From Thiocapsa roseilacustris (lineage in GTDB: Bacteria; Pseudomonadota; Gammaproteobacteria; Chromatiales; Chromatiaceae), in contig NZ_JBBWVE010000016.1 in NCBI RefSeq assembly GCF_041903755.1, positions 83,886-147,885 on the forward strand: 64,000 bases of DNA, read 5' to 3'. Below are positions 17,390 to 27,500 of the stretch, in pieces. The notes below the pieces were generated by a model, which saw only the letters and a list, made by a program, of their open reading frames with translations, searched no databases and had not been told where the DNA came from. The first letter of the stretch is position 1; every line of letters begins with the position of its first letter. The position numbers and the translations under genes were made by a program.

Positions 17390-19723
17390 TTGCGCGCGAT
17401 ACCTCTGATGCTCCGTAGCTGCGCACGTCGGCAGCTCGCTCTGATGACCCTCCTGCTCGCGATCAACATGCCGGTCGCCGCCGAGGTGTTCCAGATCGCC
17501 GACATCCGCGTGGAGGGCCTGCAGCGGATCGCACCAGGGACCGTCTTCAACTATCTTCCGGTGCAGGTCGGAGATACGGTCGGAGACGGCGTCACCGGCG
17601 GGATCATTCGCTCGCTCTACCAAACCGGCTTCTTCGACGATGTTCGCGTCGAGCGCGAGGGCAACGTCCTCGTTCTCTGGGTCCGCGAGCGACCGGCGAT
17701 CGCCTCGATCGACATTACCGGCAACCGCGACATCGACACTAAGGCGTTGACGGCTGCCTTGGCCGACATCGGGCTCAAGGAGGGACGCGTTTTCGATCGG
17801 TCGGTGCTCGATCGTATCGAGCAGGAGCTTGAGAGGCAGTATTTCTCGCGCGGCAAGTACGGTGTGCTGATTCAGTCGACTGTCTCGCCGCTCGAGCGAA
17901 ACCGCGTCGCGGTTCGCATCGAGATCACCGAGGGACTGACGGCTCGCATCAAGCAGATCAACATCATCGGCAACGAGGCATTCCCCGAAAAGGAGCTGCT
18001 TAAGCGCTTCGAGCTTGGCACGACCGGCTGGACCTCGTTCTATTCCAAGAACGACCAGTATTCCAAACAGAAACTCGCCGGAGATTTGGAGTCGCTGCGT
18101 TCCTTCTATTTGGACCGCGGCTTTATCCGGTTCGACATCAAGTCGACGCAAGTCTCCATCAGCGCCGACAAGAAAGAGATCTATATCACCGTCGCCGTCG
18201 ACGAAGGTGAGCCCTACCGCATCAGCGACATCAAGCTCGCGGGCGAGCCATCGATCCCGGCCGAGGAGCTATTCCCTTTGATTCAGCTCAGGCGCGGGGA
18301 CTTTTTCTCGCGCCGGGCGACTACCGAGAGCGCCGAGCGGATCTCGAACCTGCTCGGTGATCGCGGCTACGCCTTCGCAAATGTCAATACCATACCCGAG
18401 ATCGACGAGGAGGCCCGTGAGGTCTCGGTCACCTTCTTCGTCGACCCGGGTCAGCGCGTCTATGTGCGCCGCGTCAACATGAAGGGCAATACCCGAACCC
18501 GCGACGAGGTGCTGCGGCGCGAGATGCGTCAGTTGGAATCGGCCTGGTTCTCGGCCGAGCTGGTCCGCAAGTCGCGTGAGCGACTCCAGCGTCTCGGCTA
18601 CTTCGAAGATGTCACCATCGAGACGCCCGCCGTGCCGGGTTCTGCCGATCAAGTCGATGTGGATGTGACGGTGACGGAGAAGCCTGCCGGTAATCTTTCG
18701 GCCGGCGTTGGTTACTCCCAGTCGCAGGGTATCCTGTTCAACGCCAGCGTGACGCAGAACAACTTCCTCGGGACCGGTAAGCGCGTGTCGTTCGGGGTCA
18801 ATACGAGCGAAGCGACCCAGTTCTATCAGATTGCCTATACCAACCCCTTCTATACAGTCGACGGGATCAGTCGAGGCTTCAACGTTTCCTATCGCGAAAC
18901 AAATTTCGACGAGCTGATCGGTGCGGATTACGCGACCGATGTCGGCGTGCTCGGCATGAACTTCGGTCTGCCGATTTCCGAGACCAGCCGGGCCGGACTG
19001 GGTGTGCGGTATCAGTATACGAACTTCATCGCGGGCAACACCTCCGAGTTGGCCCAACAGTTCGTCGAAGACAACGGCAACGTCTTCAACGACTTCGTTC
19101 TATCCGCCAGCTACACGAACGACAGTCGCGACACGGCGATCTTCCCGACTCAAGGCGGTTTGCGTCTCTTGAGGGCCGACCTGACGGTTCCGGGCAGCGA
19201 TCTCCAGTATTACAAGCTGACCTATCAGGAGCAGGTCTATGTCCCCTTGACCTCTCGGTTCGTGGTGTCCTTGAGCGGCGATGTTGGCTACGGCGAGGGT
19301 TACGGCGAGACCAAGTCGCTGCCGTTCTTCGAGAACTTTTACGCGGGCGGACCGCGGTCCGTGCGCGGGTATGTCGCCAACTCACTGGGCCCTCGCGAGA
19401 TCGGCGATGACGATCCGGTCGGCGGTAACTTCAGGATGGCCGGTAGCCTCGAGCTATTTGTGCCGGCGCCGGGCGGACCACAGCTCAGTAAGACCTTGCG
19501 TCTCGGCGCCTTCCTGGACTTCGGCAACGTCTGGGAAACCAATAGCTCGAATCTTATCGAGCCCACCGGTTTCGATATCGGTGATCTACGTTACTCGACG
19601 GGCCTCTCGGCAACCTGGCTGTCGCCGATCGGTGCCCTTTCGATCAGTTTGGCGGCTCCGCTCAACGAAGAAGAGGGCGACGAGACCCAAGTCTTTCAGT
19701 TCGGTATCGGACAGACCTTCTAA
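17390..19723 (+). CDS. bamA: Outer membrane protein assembly factor BamA
   Basis: A 777-residue Omp85 protein, the core of the machine that inserts beta-barrels into the outer membrane. A signal peptide (cleavage near VAA-EVFQ) is followed by five POTRA domains (about 27-425), beginning FQIADIRVEGLQRI, and a C-terminal barrel with the loop-6 motif (GGPRSVRGY) and a terminal Phe in FGIGQTF. The TTG at 17390 is preceded by GAGGGGACC at good spacing; ATG at 17408 lacks a ribosome site, so the TTG start is favoured. It is followed closely by skp. Confidence 0.96.
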   Translation: MRAIPLMLRSCARRQLALMTLLLAINMPVAAEVFQIADIRVEGLQRIAPGTVFNYLPVQVGDTVGDGVTGGIIRSLYQTGFFDDVRVEREGNVLVLWVRERPAIASIDITGNRDIDTKALTAALADIGLKEGRVFDRSVLDRIEQELERQYFSRGKYGVLIQSTVSPLERNRVAVRIEITEGLTARIKQINIIGNEAFPEKELLKRFELGTTGWTSFYSKNDQYSKQKLAGDLESLRSFYLDRGFIRFDIKSTQVSISADKKEIYITVAVDEGEPYRISDIKLAGEPSIPAEELFPLIQLRRGDFFSRRATTESAERISNLLGDRGYAFANVNTIPEIDEEAREVSVTFFVDPGQRVYVRRVNMKGNTRTRDEVLRREMRQLESAWFSAELVRKSRERLQRLGYFEDVTIETPAVPGSADQVDVDVTVTEKPAGNLSAGVGYSQSQGILFNASVTQNNFLGTGKRVSFGVNTSEATQFYQIAYTNPFYTVDGISRGFNVSYRETNFDELIGADYATDVGVLGMNFGLPISETSRAGLGVRYQYTNFIAGNTSELAQQFVEDNGNVFNDFVLSASYTNDSRDTAIFPTQGGLRLLRADLTVPGSDLQYYKLTYQEQVYVPLTSRFVVSLSGDVGYGEGYGETKSLPFFENFYAGGPRSVRGYVANSLGPREIGDDDPVGGNFRMAGSLELFVPAPGGPQLSKTLRLGAFLDFGNVWETNSSNLIEPTGFDIGDLRYSTGLSATWLSPIGALSISLAAPLNEEEGDETQVFQFGIGQTF

Positions 19724-19735
19724 AGGAGTCAATGC

Positions 19736-20251
19736 GTGAGGCTGGCTGTTCTTTGGTTGTCGACGATCGCGTTGGTCCCGGTGTCGAGCCTCGTGCTCGC
19801 ATCGGATTACCGGATCGCAGTCGTCGACCCCAACACTGTCGTCGAGCAGTCGCCGCAGTACGAGGCCGCACGGGCCGCACTTCAGCGGGAAGTCGAAGAC
19901 CGGGAGCGTATTCTCCGCGAGCAGCAGGAGCAGATCTCTGCGCTGCAAGGCCGCTTGGAGCGCGAAGGTGCCTTGATGAGCGAGAGCGAGATTCAGCGCC
20001 TGCAGAACGATATTCGAAGTCGAACCCGGAAGCTCAAGTATGCGAGAGACGAATTTCAGGAAGACTTCGCGTTGCGTCAGAACGAGCTTCGCACCAAGCT
20101 CGCCCTGCAGGTTCGCGAGGTGATCGTCGAGGTCGCCAAGGAGGAGAAGATCGATCTCGTCATCAGTGAAGGGCTGGTTTACTTCAGTCCACGCATCGAT
20201 ATCTCGGCGCAAGTCATCGAGCGACTTAAACAGGAGTTTGGCGACAAGTGA
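19736..20251 (+). CDS. skp: Periplasmic OmpH/Skp-family chaperone
   Basis: A 171-residue protein with a signal peptide ending near VLA-SDYRIAVVDPN and a long charged coiled-coil (residues about 45-120), the tentacle region of trimeric Skp that holds unfolded outer-membrane proteins. The GTG start at 19736 has AAGGAG seven bases upstream; the nearby ATG at 19732 is out of frame. The gap from bamA is 12 bases, so they are co-transcribed. Confidence 0.92.
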   Translation: MRLAVLWLSTIALVPVSSLVLASDYRIAVVDPNTVVEQSPQYEAARAALQREVEDRERILREQQEQISALQGRLEREGALMSESEIQRLQNDIRSRTRKLKYARDEFQEDFALRQNELRTKLALQVREVIVEVAKEEKIDLVISEGLVYFSPRIDISAQVIERLKQEFGDK

Positions 20252-20290
20252 CGATTCCGTCGGCACCAATTCGGCGCGGTTGGTGACGCC

Positions 20291-21337
20291 TTGGAGATCT
20301 CGCTCGGCGAATTGGCGGACCGTTTGGCTGCTCCATTGCGGGGCGACCGCGATGCGCGCGTCTGCCGTATCGCGTCGCTGATGTCGGCCGACTCAACCGG
20401 CCTCAGCTTCCTCGGCGATGGGCGTTTCCGACGCCATCTCGAACACACTCGGGCGGGCTGCGTGATTCTCTCGGACGCCGACGCCGATGCTTGTCGGGTG
20501 CCGGTCCTGCTGAGCGACAACCCTTACCTGACGTTTGCGATGGCGGCCAGGATTCTATACCCGCAACCGGCGATCGTCGGCGGCATCCATCGGAGTGCCG
20601 TCTTGGATCCGACGGCACGGGTCGACCCGACGGCATGGGTCGGTCCGACCTGTGTTCTGGAGGCCGGCGTGGTTGTCGGTCCACGCGTGTTTCTCGGACC
20701 CGGTTGTATCCTCGGCGAAGGGGTCCGGATCGGCGAGGAGAGTCGGTTGGTGGCGCGCGTCACGCTCTGCTCGGGCACGCTCGTCGGCAAACGCGCACTC
20801 CTGCACCCAGGCAGCGTGATCGGGCGGGACGGCTTCGGTTTCGCGCGCGACGGCGATCGGTGGGTGCGTATCCCGCAGGTCGGGCGTGCGATCCTGGGCG
20901 ATGATGTCGAGATCGGCGCCAACACGACGGTCGATCGCGGTGCGATCGGCGATACCCTGATCGGCGACGGGGTTAAGCTGGATAACCATATCCAGATCGG
21001 TCACAACGTCGAGATCGGCGAGAATTCGGCGGTGGCCGCGAACACCGGCATCTCGGGATCGACCCGAATCGGTCGAAACTGCACCATCGCGGGCGCCGTC
21101 GGGATGGCGGGTCATTTGGAGATCGGCGATGGCGTCCACTTTACTGGAATGGCCATGGTCACCCGATCGGTTTCGGAGCCCGGCTCCTACAGCAGCGGGA
21201 TTCCGGCCATGCCAAGCGCGGATTGGCGACGCAACGTGGCTCGGTTCAGGCGTCTGGACGAGCTTGCGCGACGCATCAAACAACTAGAGACACGTATCGA
21301 TACAATGAACGAAACAATTGGGCGGGAGGCTACCTAG
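20291..21337 (+). CDS. lpxD: UDP-3-O-acylglucosamine N-acyltransferase
   Basis: A 348-residue trimeric acyltransferase, third enzyme of lipid A synthesis. An N-terminal substrate-binding domain (1-100) is followed by a left-handed beta-helix with many hexapeptides (VDPTAWVGPTCVLEAGVVVG and onward), the catalytic His in DNHIQIGHNVEIG, and a C-terminal helix that looks coiled-coil. The start is TTG at 20291 (MEISLGELADRL); no ATG gives a full N-terminus. It follows skp after about 40 bases. Confidence 0.95.
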   Translation: MEISLGELADRLAAPLRGDRDARVCRIASLMSADSTGLSFLGDGRFRRHLEHTRAGCVILSDADADACRVPVLLSDNPYLTFAMAARILYPQPAIVGGIHRSAVLDPTARVDPTAWVGPTCVLEAGVVVGPRVFLGPGCILGEGVRIGEESRLVARVTLCSGTLVGKRALLHPGSVIGRDGFGFARDGDRWVRIPQVGRAILGDDVEIGANTTVDRGAIGDTLIGDGVKLDNHIQIGHNVEIGENSAVAANTGISGSTRIGRNCTIAGAVGMAGHLEIGDGVHFTGMAMVTRSVSEPGSYSSGIPAMPSADWRRNVARFRRLDELARRIKQLETRIDTMNETIGREAT

Positions 21338-21401
21338 CATGGAGGGATCGAATCCCACGCCGACGGATTCTGGTTTGCGTCTTGACCGCTCGGAGGACGT
21401 T

Positions 21402-21848
21402 GTGAGCACAATGGACATCCATAAGATATTGAGCCTCTTGCCGCACCGGTATCCTTTTCTATTGGTCGACAAGGTCATCGACTACAAGGTGAACGACTAT
21501 CTGCTCGCCTTGAAGAACGTCTCATACAACGAGCCCTTCTTTACGGGGCATTTCCCGGTGCGCCCGGTGATGCCCGGCGTGCTGATCATCGAGGCGCTCG
21601 CGCAGGCGACCGGTTTGTTGGCAATGGCCTCGCGCCCGGACGAGGTCGGCAACAAGCTGTATTACTTCGTCGGTATCGACAAGGCGCGATTCAAACGCCC
21701 CGTCGAGCCGGGCGATCAGTTGATTCTGGACGTGAAGCTCGGACCCGTGCGTCAGGGGATCTGGAAGTTCGACGGCGAGGCGCGCGTGGACGATCGCCTC
21801 GTGGCCAGCGCCGAGATCATGTGTACGGCCCGAGATTTTGCTGCTTGA
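21402..21848 (+). CDS. fabZ: 3-hydroxyacyl-[acyl-carrier-protein] dehydratase FabZ
   Basis: A 148-residue hotdog-fold enzyme that dehydrates hydroxyacyl-ACP in fatty-acid elongation. The active-site region is FFTGHFPVRPVMPGVLIIEA, with catalytic His and Glu. The GTG at 21402 is chosen because GGAGG lies five bases upstream and the resulting length matches the family; an ATG at 21339 just after lpxD is also in frame and would add 21 residues. The stop overlaps the lpxA start (TTGA). Confidence 0.94.
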   Translation: MSTMDIHKILSLLPHRYPFLLVDKVIDYKVNDYLLALKNVSYNEPFFTGHFPVRPVMPGVLIIEALAQATGLLAMASRPDEVGNKLYYFVGIDKARFKRPVEPGDQLILDVKLGPVRQGIWKFDGEARVDDRLVASAEIMCTARDFAA

Positions 21849-22615
21849 TTCACCCGACCGCCTTGGTTGACCCGGGGGCGGCTCTGGATTCCGATGTGGA
21901 GGTCGGTCCCTTCGCCGTCATCGGTCCGGATGTCGAGGTCGGTGCGGGGAGCCGGATCGGCCCCCATGCCGTGATCAAGGGTCCGACCCGGATCGGGCGC
22001 GACAATCGGATCTTTCAGTTTGCGAGTGTCGGTGAAGACCCCCAGGACAAGAAGTACGGCGGCGAGACGACGCGCCTCGAGATCGGCGATCGCAACCAGA
22101 TCCGCGAGTTCACGACGCTCCATCGCGGCACGGTCCAAGACCGGGGTGTGACCCGGATCGGCAACGACAATCTCCTCATGGCCTATGTCCACGTGGCACA
22201 CGACTGCCGAATCGGCGACAACGTCATCATGGCCAACGCCGCCTCTCTGGGCGGCCATGTCGAGATCCAGGACTGGGCTATCCTCGGCGGCTTTACCATC
22301 GTCCACCAGTTCTGCAGGATCGGCGCCCACGGTTTCTGTGCCATGGGTTCGGTTCTGAGCAAGGACGTTCCTCCCTACGTGACCGTCGGCGGGCATCCGG
22401 CCGAGCCCCGGGGAATCAACGCCGAGGGATTGCGGCGCCGTGGGTTTTCAGACCTCGCCATTCAAGCGATCAAGCGTGCCTATCGCACGCTCTATATGGG
22501 AAATCTGAAGCTCGCCGAGGCGATCGCCGAGTTGACTCGGATGTCCACGGAGATTCCCGAGATCGCCGCCATGGCGGACTTCATCGGCGACAGCAGCCGC
22601 AGCATCGTGCGCTGA
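21845..22615 (+). CDS. lpxA: Acyl-[ACP]-UDP-N-acetylglucosamine O-acyltransferase
   Basis: A 256-residue trimeric beta-helix acyltransferase, first enzyme of lipid A synthesis. Starting at TTG 21845 it reads MIHPTALVDPGAALD, the standard LpxA opening, and overlaps the fabZ stop by four bases. The catalytic His lies in MAYVHVAHDCRIGDN, and the C-terminal helical part ends AMADFIGDSSRSIVR. Its TGA overlaps the lpxB ATG by one base, so fabZ, lpxA and lpxB are translationally linked. Confidence 0.96.
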   Translation: MIHPTALVDPGAALDSDVEVGPFAVIGPDVEVGAGSRIGPHAVIKGPTRIGRDNRIFQFASVGEDPQDKKYGGETTRLEIGDRNQIREFTTLHRGTVQDRGVTRIGNDNLLMAYVHVAHDCRIGDNVIMANAASLGGHVEIQDWAILGGFTIVHQFCRIGAHGFCAMGSVLSKDVPPYVTVGGHPAEPRGINAEGLRRRGFSDLAIQAIKRAYRTLYMGNLKLAEAIAELTRMSTEIPEIAAMADFIGDSSRSIVR

Positions 22616-23757
22616 TGTTGCGGATCGGGATCGTCGCGAACGAGGCGTCGGGCGACATCTTGGGTGCCGCTTTGGCGCGCGAGATCCGCAAACGGATCCC
22701 CGATGTCCGCTTCTTCGGCGTTGCCGGCCCGCGGATGCAGGAGGAGGGCTGCGAGACCCTCTTCCCCATGGAACGGCTCTCCGTGATGGGGCTCATGGAG
22801 GTTCTCGGACAGCTGCGCGAGCTTCTCGGACTCAGACGCGAGCTGGTCCGCTATTTCGTCGAGAATCCCCCGGATGTCTTTATCGGCGTGGATGCGCCCG
22901 ACTTCAATCTCGGTCTCGAGCGCCGACTGCGCGGGGCAGGGATTCGCACCGTCCACATGGTCAGTCCGACCGTCTGGGCCTGGCGTCCGGGTCGGGTCAA
23001 GTCGATCCGCCGCTCCGTCGATCTCATGCTGAGCGTCTTCCCGTTCGAGGAGGCATTCCTGCGCGAGCACGGCGTGCCGGCACGCTATGTCGGTCATCCG
23101 CTTGCAGACGAGATCCCGGTGGAGAGCGATCGGGTCGGTGCGCGACGGGCCCTCGGTCTGCCGCAGGCCGGATCCTTGGTCGCCCTGCTGCCGGGCAGTC
23201 GGATAGGTGAGGTCGAGCGTCTGGCCGGTCCCTTTATCGAGACCGCCGCGCGTTGTTTTGCCGCCCGCCCGGACCTGCGGTTTGTCGTCCCCTTGGTCAA
23301 CGCCCGGTTGCGCGAGCACTTCTGCCAAGTCTTGGCACGGCTTGCCCCCGATCTCCCGATCACTCTGGTCGACGGGCGCAGTCGCGAGGTCCTAGCCGCG
23401 GCCGATGTCGTGCTGACCGCATCGGGCACGGCAACCCTGGAGACCCTCCTGTCCAAACGCCCGATGGTCGTCGCCTATCGCGTCCATCCGATCTCCTATC
23501 ACCTGGTCAAACAGCTCGGTCTGGTCAAGGTGCCCTACATCGCCATGGCCAACCTCCTGGCCGAGAGGGAGTTGGCGCCCGAGTTTATCCAAGACCTCTG
23601 TCGCGCCGACTTATTGGCGCCGGCCGTCCTGGCGTTTCTGGATGATACGGGGCGCGTCGCCGAGATCCAGGCCGAGTATCGGCGGATCCATATTCGGTTG
23701 CGAAAGGATGCCGCCGCGAGCGCGGCCCAGGCAGTCCTTGAATTGATCGGGGATTGA
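22615..23757 (+). CDS. lpxB: Lipid-A-disaccharide synthase
   Basis: A 380-residue GT19 glycosyltransferase that joins UDP-diacylglucosamine and lipid X at the inner membrane. Motifs are LRIGIVANEASGDILGAAL at the start, VFIGVDAPDFNLGLERRL, VSPTVWAWRPGRVKSI, LLPGSRIGEVERL and LTASGTATLETLL. The stop is TGA at 23755-23757 and lies within repeat E6, whose end is changed to TTGAATCGCG accordingly. Confidence 0.96.
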   Translation: MLRIGIVANEASGDILGAALAREIRKRIPDVRFFGVAGPRMQEEGCETLFPMERLSVMGLMEVLGQLRELLGLRRELVRYFVENPPDVFIGVDAPDFNLGLERRLRGAGIRTVHMVSPTVWAWRPGRVKSIRRSVDLMLSVFPFEEAFLREHGVPARYVGHPLADEIPVESDRVGARRALGLPQAGSLVALLPGSRIGEVERLAGPFIETAARCFAARPDLRFVVPLVNARLREHFCQVLARLAPDLPITLVDGRSREVLAAADVVLTASGTATLETLLSKRPMVVAYRVHPISYHLVKQLGLVKVPYIAMANLLAERELAPEFIQDLCRADLLAPAVLAFLDDTGRVAEIQAEYRRIHIRLRKDAAASAAQAVLELIGD

Positions 23758-23839
23758 ATCGCGTCCGATACAGTCCGTGCCGTCGTGTCGTGGATTCACC
23801 CTTGAATGTTCCAGCGGCCCCGGCGGGGATGCGATTCAA
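23754..23839. repeat. TAAACCGCG-family inverted repeat, copy E6 (TGA type)
   Basis: An 86 bp element with ends TTGAATCGCGTC and GATGCGATTCAA. It contains the lpxB TGA stop, and the far end changes in step (TTCAA). It is paired with E7 over a 21 nt T-rich spacer (23840-23860). Confidence 0.82.
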
Positions 23840-23860
23840 GACTATTTTGGTTTTTCTCAC

Positions 23861-23947
23861 TAAAACCGCGTCGAGTAAAAGGCATTTGATGGCCTTGAGA
23901 ATGCGGATATGAGGCAAACGTCGTTGATCACACCGGACGCGGTTTTA
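23861..23947. repeat. TAAACCGCG-family inverted repeat, copy E7
   Basis: An 87 bp element with an extra A at the left end (TAAAACCGCGTC) matched by an extra T at the right (GACGCGGTTTTA). The rnhB start codon and first codons lie inside it. Confidence 0.82.
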
Positions 23948-24514
23948 TGGGTTGCGGGAGTCGACGAGGCGGGGAGGGGGCCACTTGCCGGGCCGGTCAG
24001 CGCCGCGGCGGTGATCTTGGATCCGGCTCGCCCGATCCCGGGCCTCGACGATTCCAAAAAACTGACCCCTGCTCGGCGCGATGCCTTGGATCTGGAGATT
24101 CGCGAGCGCGCTCTGGCTTGGGCTGTCGCTTGGGCCAGCGCGGAGGAGATCGACCGGATCAATATCCTCCAGGCGTCCATGCTGGCAATGCAGCGTGCGG
24201 TCGCGGCCTTGTCGATCCGACCCCGACGTGTTCTGGTCGACGGTAACCGCTGCCCCGACGTCGGTTGCGAGGCTCGTGCCGTGATCGGCGGTGACGGCTT
24301 GGTCCCCTCGATCGGCGCTGCGTCGATCCTCGCCAAGGTTGCCCGGGATCGGCTCATGTGCGAACTGGACCACGCCTTTCCCGGCTACGGTTTTGCCGGG
24401 CACAAAGGCTATCCCACCCGTGTCCACATCGAGGCACTGCGCCGACTCGGGCCCTGTCCGGAGCATAGACGCAGCTTTGGCCCGGTCCGGGCGTTGATCG
24501 AGGTTGCCGGCTGA
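23909..24514 (+). CDS. rnhB: Ribonuclease HII
   Basis: A 201-residue RNase H that cleaves RNA in RNA-DNA hybrids and single ribonucleotides in DNA. Catalytic residues sit in AGVDEAGRGPLAGPV and in VLVDGNRCP, with a later AKVARDRLM and HKGYPTRVH. The only in-frame ATG at 23909 lies inside repeat E7, so about 13 N-terminal residues before VAGVDEAG are encoded by repeat DNA. The ATG at 23947 is out of frame. It is the last gene of the lpx series, the normal neighbourhood (dnaE is not seen). Confidence 0.93.
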   Translation: MRQTSLITPDAVLWVAGVDEAGRGPLAGPVSAAAVILDPARPIPGLDDSKKLTPARRDALDLEIRERALAWAVAWASAEEIDRINILQASMLAMQRAVAALSIRPRRVLVDGNRCPDVGCEARAVIGGDGLVPSIGAASILAKVARDRLMCELDHAFPGYGFAGHKGYPTRVHIEALRRLGPCPEHRRSFGPVRALIEVAG

Positions 24515-24579
24515 TCCGTCCTATCGCAATCGTTTTCGGTTCGCCCGCATTGTGTTGCCGATGAGCGGCTCGGTCGGTC

Positions 24580-27500
24580 TCATGATGCCTCCATTTCGCG
24601 TTCCAGCCGTCGTTTCACGTCATTGGGGGATCCGGTGTGGCGGGCGAGCAGGTCGTAGGCGACCGGGACGACAAACAGGGTAAAAAGCGTGGCCGCGAGG
24701 ACACCCGCAAGGATGACGGTGCCGATGACGGTGCGGGTCTCGGCGCCCGCACCGCTCGAGAGCAGCAGCGGCAGCGAGCCGGCAGCCGTGGTGATGCCGG
24801 TCATGACGATCGGACGCAGACGCACGTCGGCCGCTTCGAGCAGCGCCTCGCGGAACGCCTTGCCCTGGTCGCGCAGCTGGTTGGCGAATTCCACGATCAG
24901 GATGCCGTTCTTGGCCGCAAGTCCGACCAGCATGATCAGCCCGATCTGGCTGTAGATGTTGAGTGTTTGTCCGCTCAGCCAGAGGGCAAGCAGCGCACCC
25001 GCCATGGCCAGCGGGACCGTCAGCATGATGACGAGCGGATGTATCCAGCTCTCGAACTGCGCCGCCAGTACTAGGAACACCACGAGCAGGCCCAGAACGA
25101 AGACGAAGAGGATGTCTTGGTTGCTGGTCCGGAAGTCGCGGCTCTGTCCCTTGAAGTCGATCTGGGCCTGTTCGGGCAGGTGCTCGGTGACCTTGGCCTC
25201 CAGATCGCTCAGCGCATCGCCGAGGGACAGTCCGGACTCCAGGTTTGCCTCGATGGTGATGGCACGCAGCCGGTTGTAGCGGTTCAGGCTTTGTGAGTCG
25301 GCCGACTCGATCACGCTGACCAGGTTGGACAGGGGGATCAGCTCGCCGCTGCGGTCCGAGCGCACATAGAGGTTTTCCAGGCTCCCCGGCGTGCGCTGCG
25401 CGTCGCGCTCGCCTTCGAGGATGACGTCGTATTCCTCCCCGGCCTCCAAGTAGGTCGTCACCTTGCTCGAACCGAGCATGGTCTCGAGCGTGCGTCCGAT
25501 GTCGCCGATCGTCACCCCGAGATCGGCCGCACGATCGTAGTCGATCTCGACCTTGAGCTGCGGTTTGGTCTCCTTGTAGTCCCAATCGATGCCGATCAGG
25601 CCGGGGTTGTCCTTCTCGATCGCCGCGAGGAGCAGATCCCGCCACTGCGCGAGCTCCTCGTAGGTTCCGCCGCCGATCACGAACTGCACCGGTTTCTGGA
25701 TGCGTGCGCCGAATCCCTGACGCATCACCGGAAAGGCGGTGACGCCGGGCAGGTCGGCGAGCTTCGCACGCACCTCGTCCATGATGATCCAGCCGGAGCG
25801 GCGCTTGCCGAACTCGTTCAGCACCATCACCGCCATGCCGGTGTTGAAGAGCGCGGTATTGGAGAAGGTGCGGGGCGCACGCACCAGCAGCCGGATCGCC
25901 TCGCCGGATTCGGTGTAGGGCATGAGGCGGCGCTCGATCTCGTCCATGTAGTCGCTCATGTACTGATAAGACGCGCCTTCGGGGCCGTTGATCAGGACAA
26001 AGAAGGCACCGCGATCCTCTTTCGGCGCATATTCCTGCGGGATCTGCTCGAACAGCCAGACGGCTGCGCCGAGTGTGCCGATGAAGGACAGCACGACGAT
26101 CCAGGGCTGACGCAGCAGGAACCGCAGCAGCGTGCCGTAGCCGCGCCGCACCCATTGAAAGACCCAGTCGACCCCGTGGGTCAGGGATGCGCGCCGGTGC
26201 GATTGGGGCAGGATCTGCGAGGCGAGCATCGGCGACAGCGACAGGGCGACGAAGGACGAGAAGGCCACCGCCGCGGCCATGGTGAGTGCGAACTCCGCGA
26301 AGAGTCGCCCGACATCGCCCTGCAGAAAGGCGATGGGTACGAAGACCGAGATCAAGACGATGGTGGTGGCCACGACGGCGAAGGCGACCTGACGGGTCCC
26401 GCGATAGGCGGCGACGAGCCGCGTCTCGCCGTATTGCTCCATCCGGCGATGGATGTTCTCAAGCACCACGATGGCGTCGTCCACGACCAGGCCGATCGCC
26501 AGGACCAGCGCCAGCAGGGTCAGGATGTTGACGGAGAAACCGAGTCCGAGCAGGACAGTGAAGGTCGCCACGATCGACACCGGGACGGTCACGGCCGGCA
26601 CCAGCATCGCGCGTACGCTGCCCAGGAACAGGAAGATGATCAGGATGACCAAGCCGATGGCGATCGCGAGTGTCTTGTAGACCTCCTTGATGGCGTCCTT
26701 GACGAACACCGAGGAGTCGAAGCTTTGTTTGATCTCCATGCCTTCGGGCAGGTTGGCGTTGATCCGGGCGGCCTCCGCCTTGGCCGCGTCCGCCACGGCA
26801 ACGGTATTCGCGGTCGATTGCTTGACCACGCCGATCCCGACCATGGGCACGCCGTTGCCCCGGAAGAAGGTGCGGTTCTCCTCGGTGCCGCGCTCCACCC
26901 GTGCCACATCGCCGAGGCGCACTAGATGGTCGTCGCTCCCGCGCGCAAGTACGAGACGGGAAAAATCATCCGGGCCATAGAAGGTGCGGTTCATGCGCAC
27001 GCTGAACTGGCGGTCGACCGATTCGATGCTGCCGGCCGGGAGCTCCAGGTTCTCGGCGCGCAGTGCGGCCTCGACATCCGAGACCGTCAAGCCGCGCGCG
27101 GCCAGTTCGTTGCGGTCGAGCCAGACGCGCATTGCATAGACCTGACTGCCGCCGACCTGGATGCGCGCCACGCCGTCGATGACCGAGAAGCGATCGACCA
27201 GATAGCGCGAGGCATAGTCGGTCAGCTCCGGGACGCTCATGCGGTCGCTGACCAGATTCAGCCACATGATGACGTCTTCGTTGCTGTCGACCTTGCGGAT
27301 GTTGGGCGGCTCCGCCTCTGCCGGGAGCTGATCGAGCACGGCCGAGACGCGATCGCGGATATCGTTGGCGGCCCCGTCGATGTCGCGGTCGATGTTGAAC
27401 TGGATCGTGATCGCCGAGCGTCCGTCCTCGCTGACGGATTCGACTGTGCGGATACCCTCGACCCCGGCGATGCGGTCCTCGATGAGCTGCGTGATCCGCG

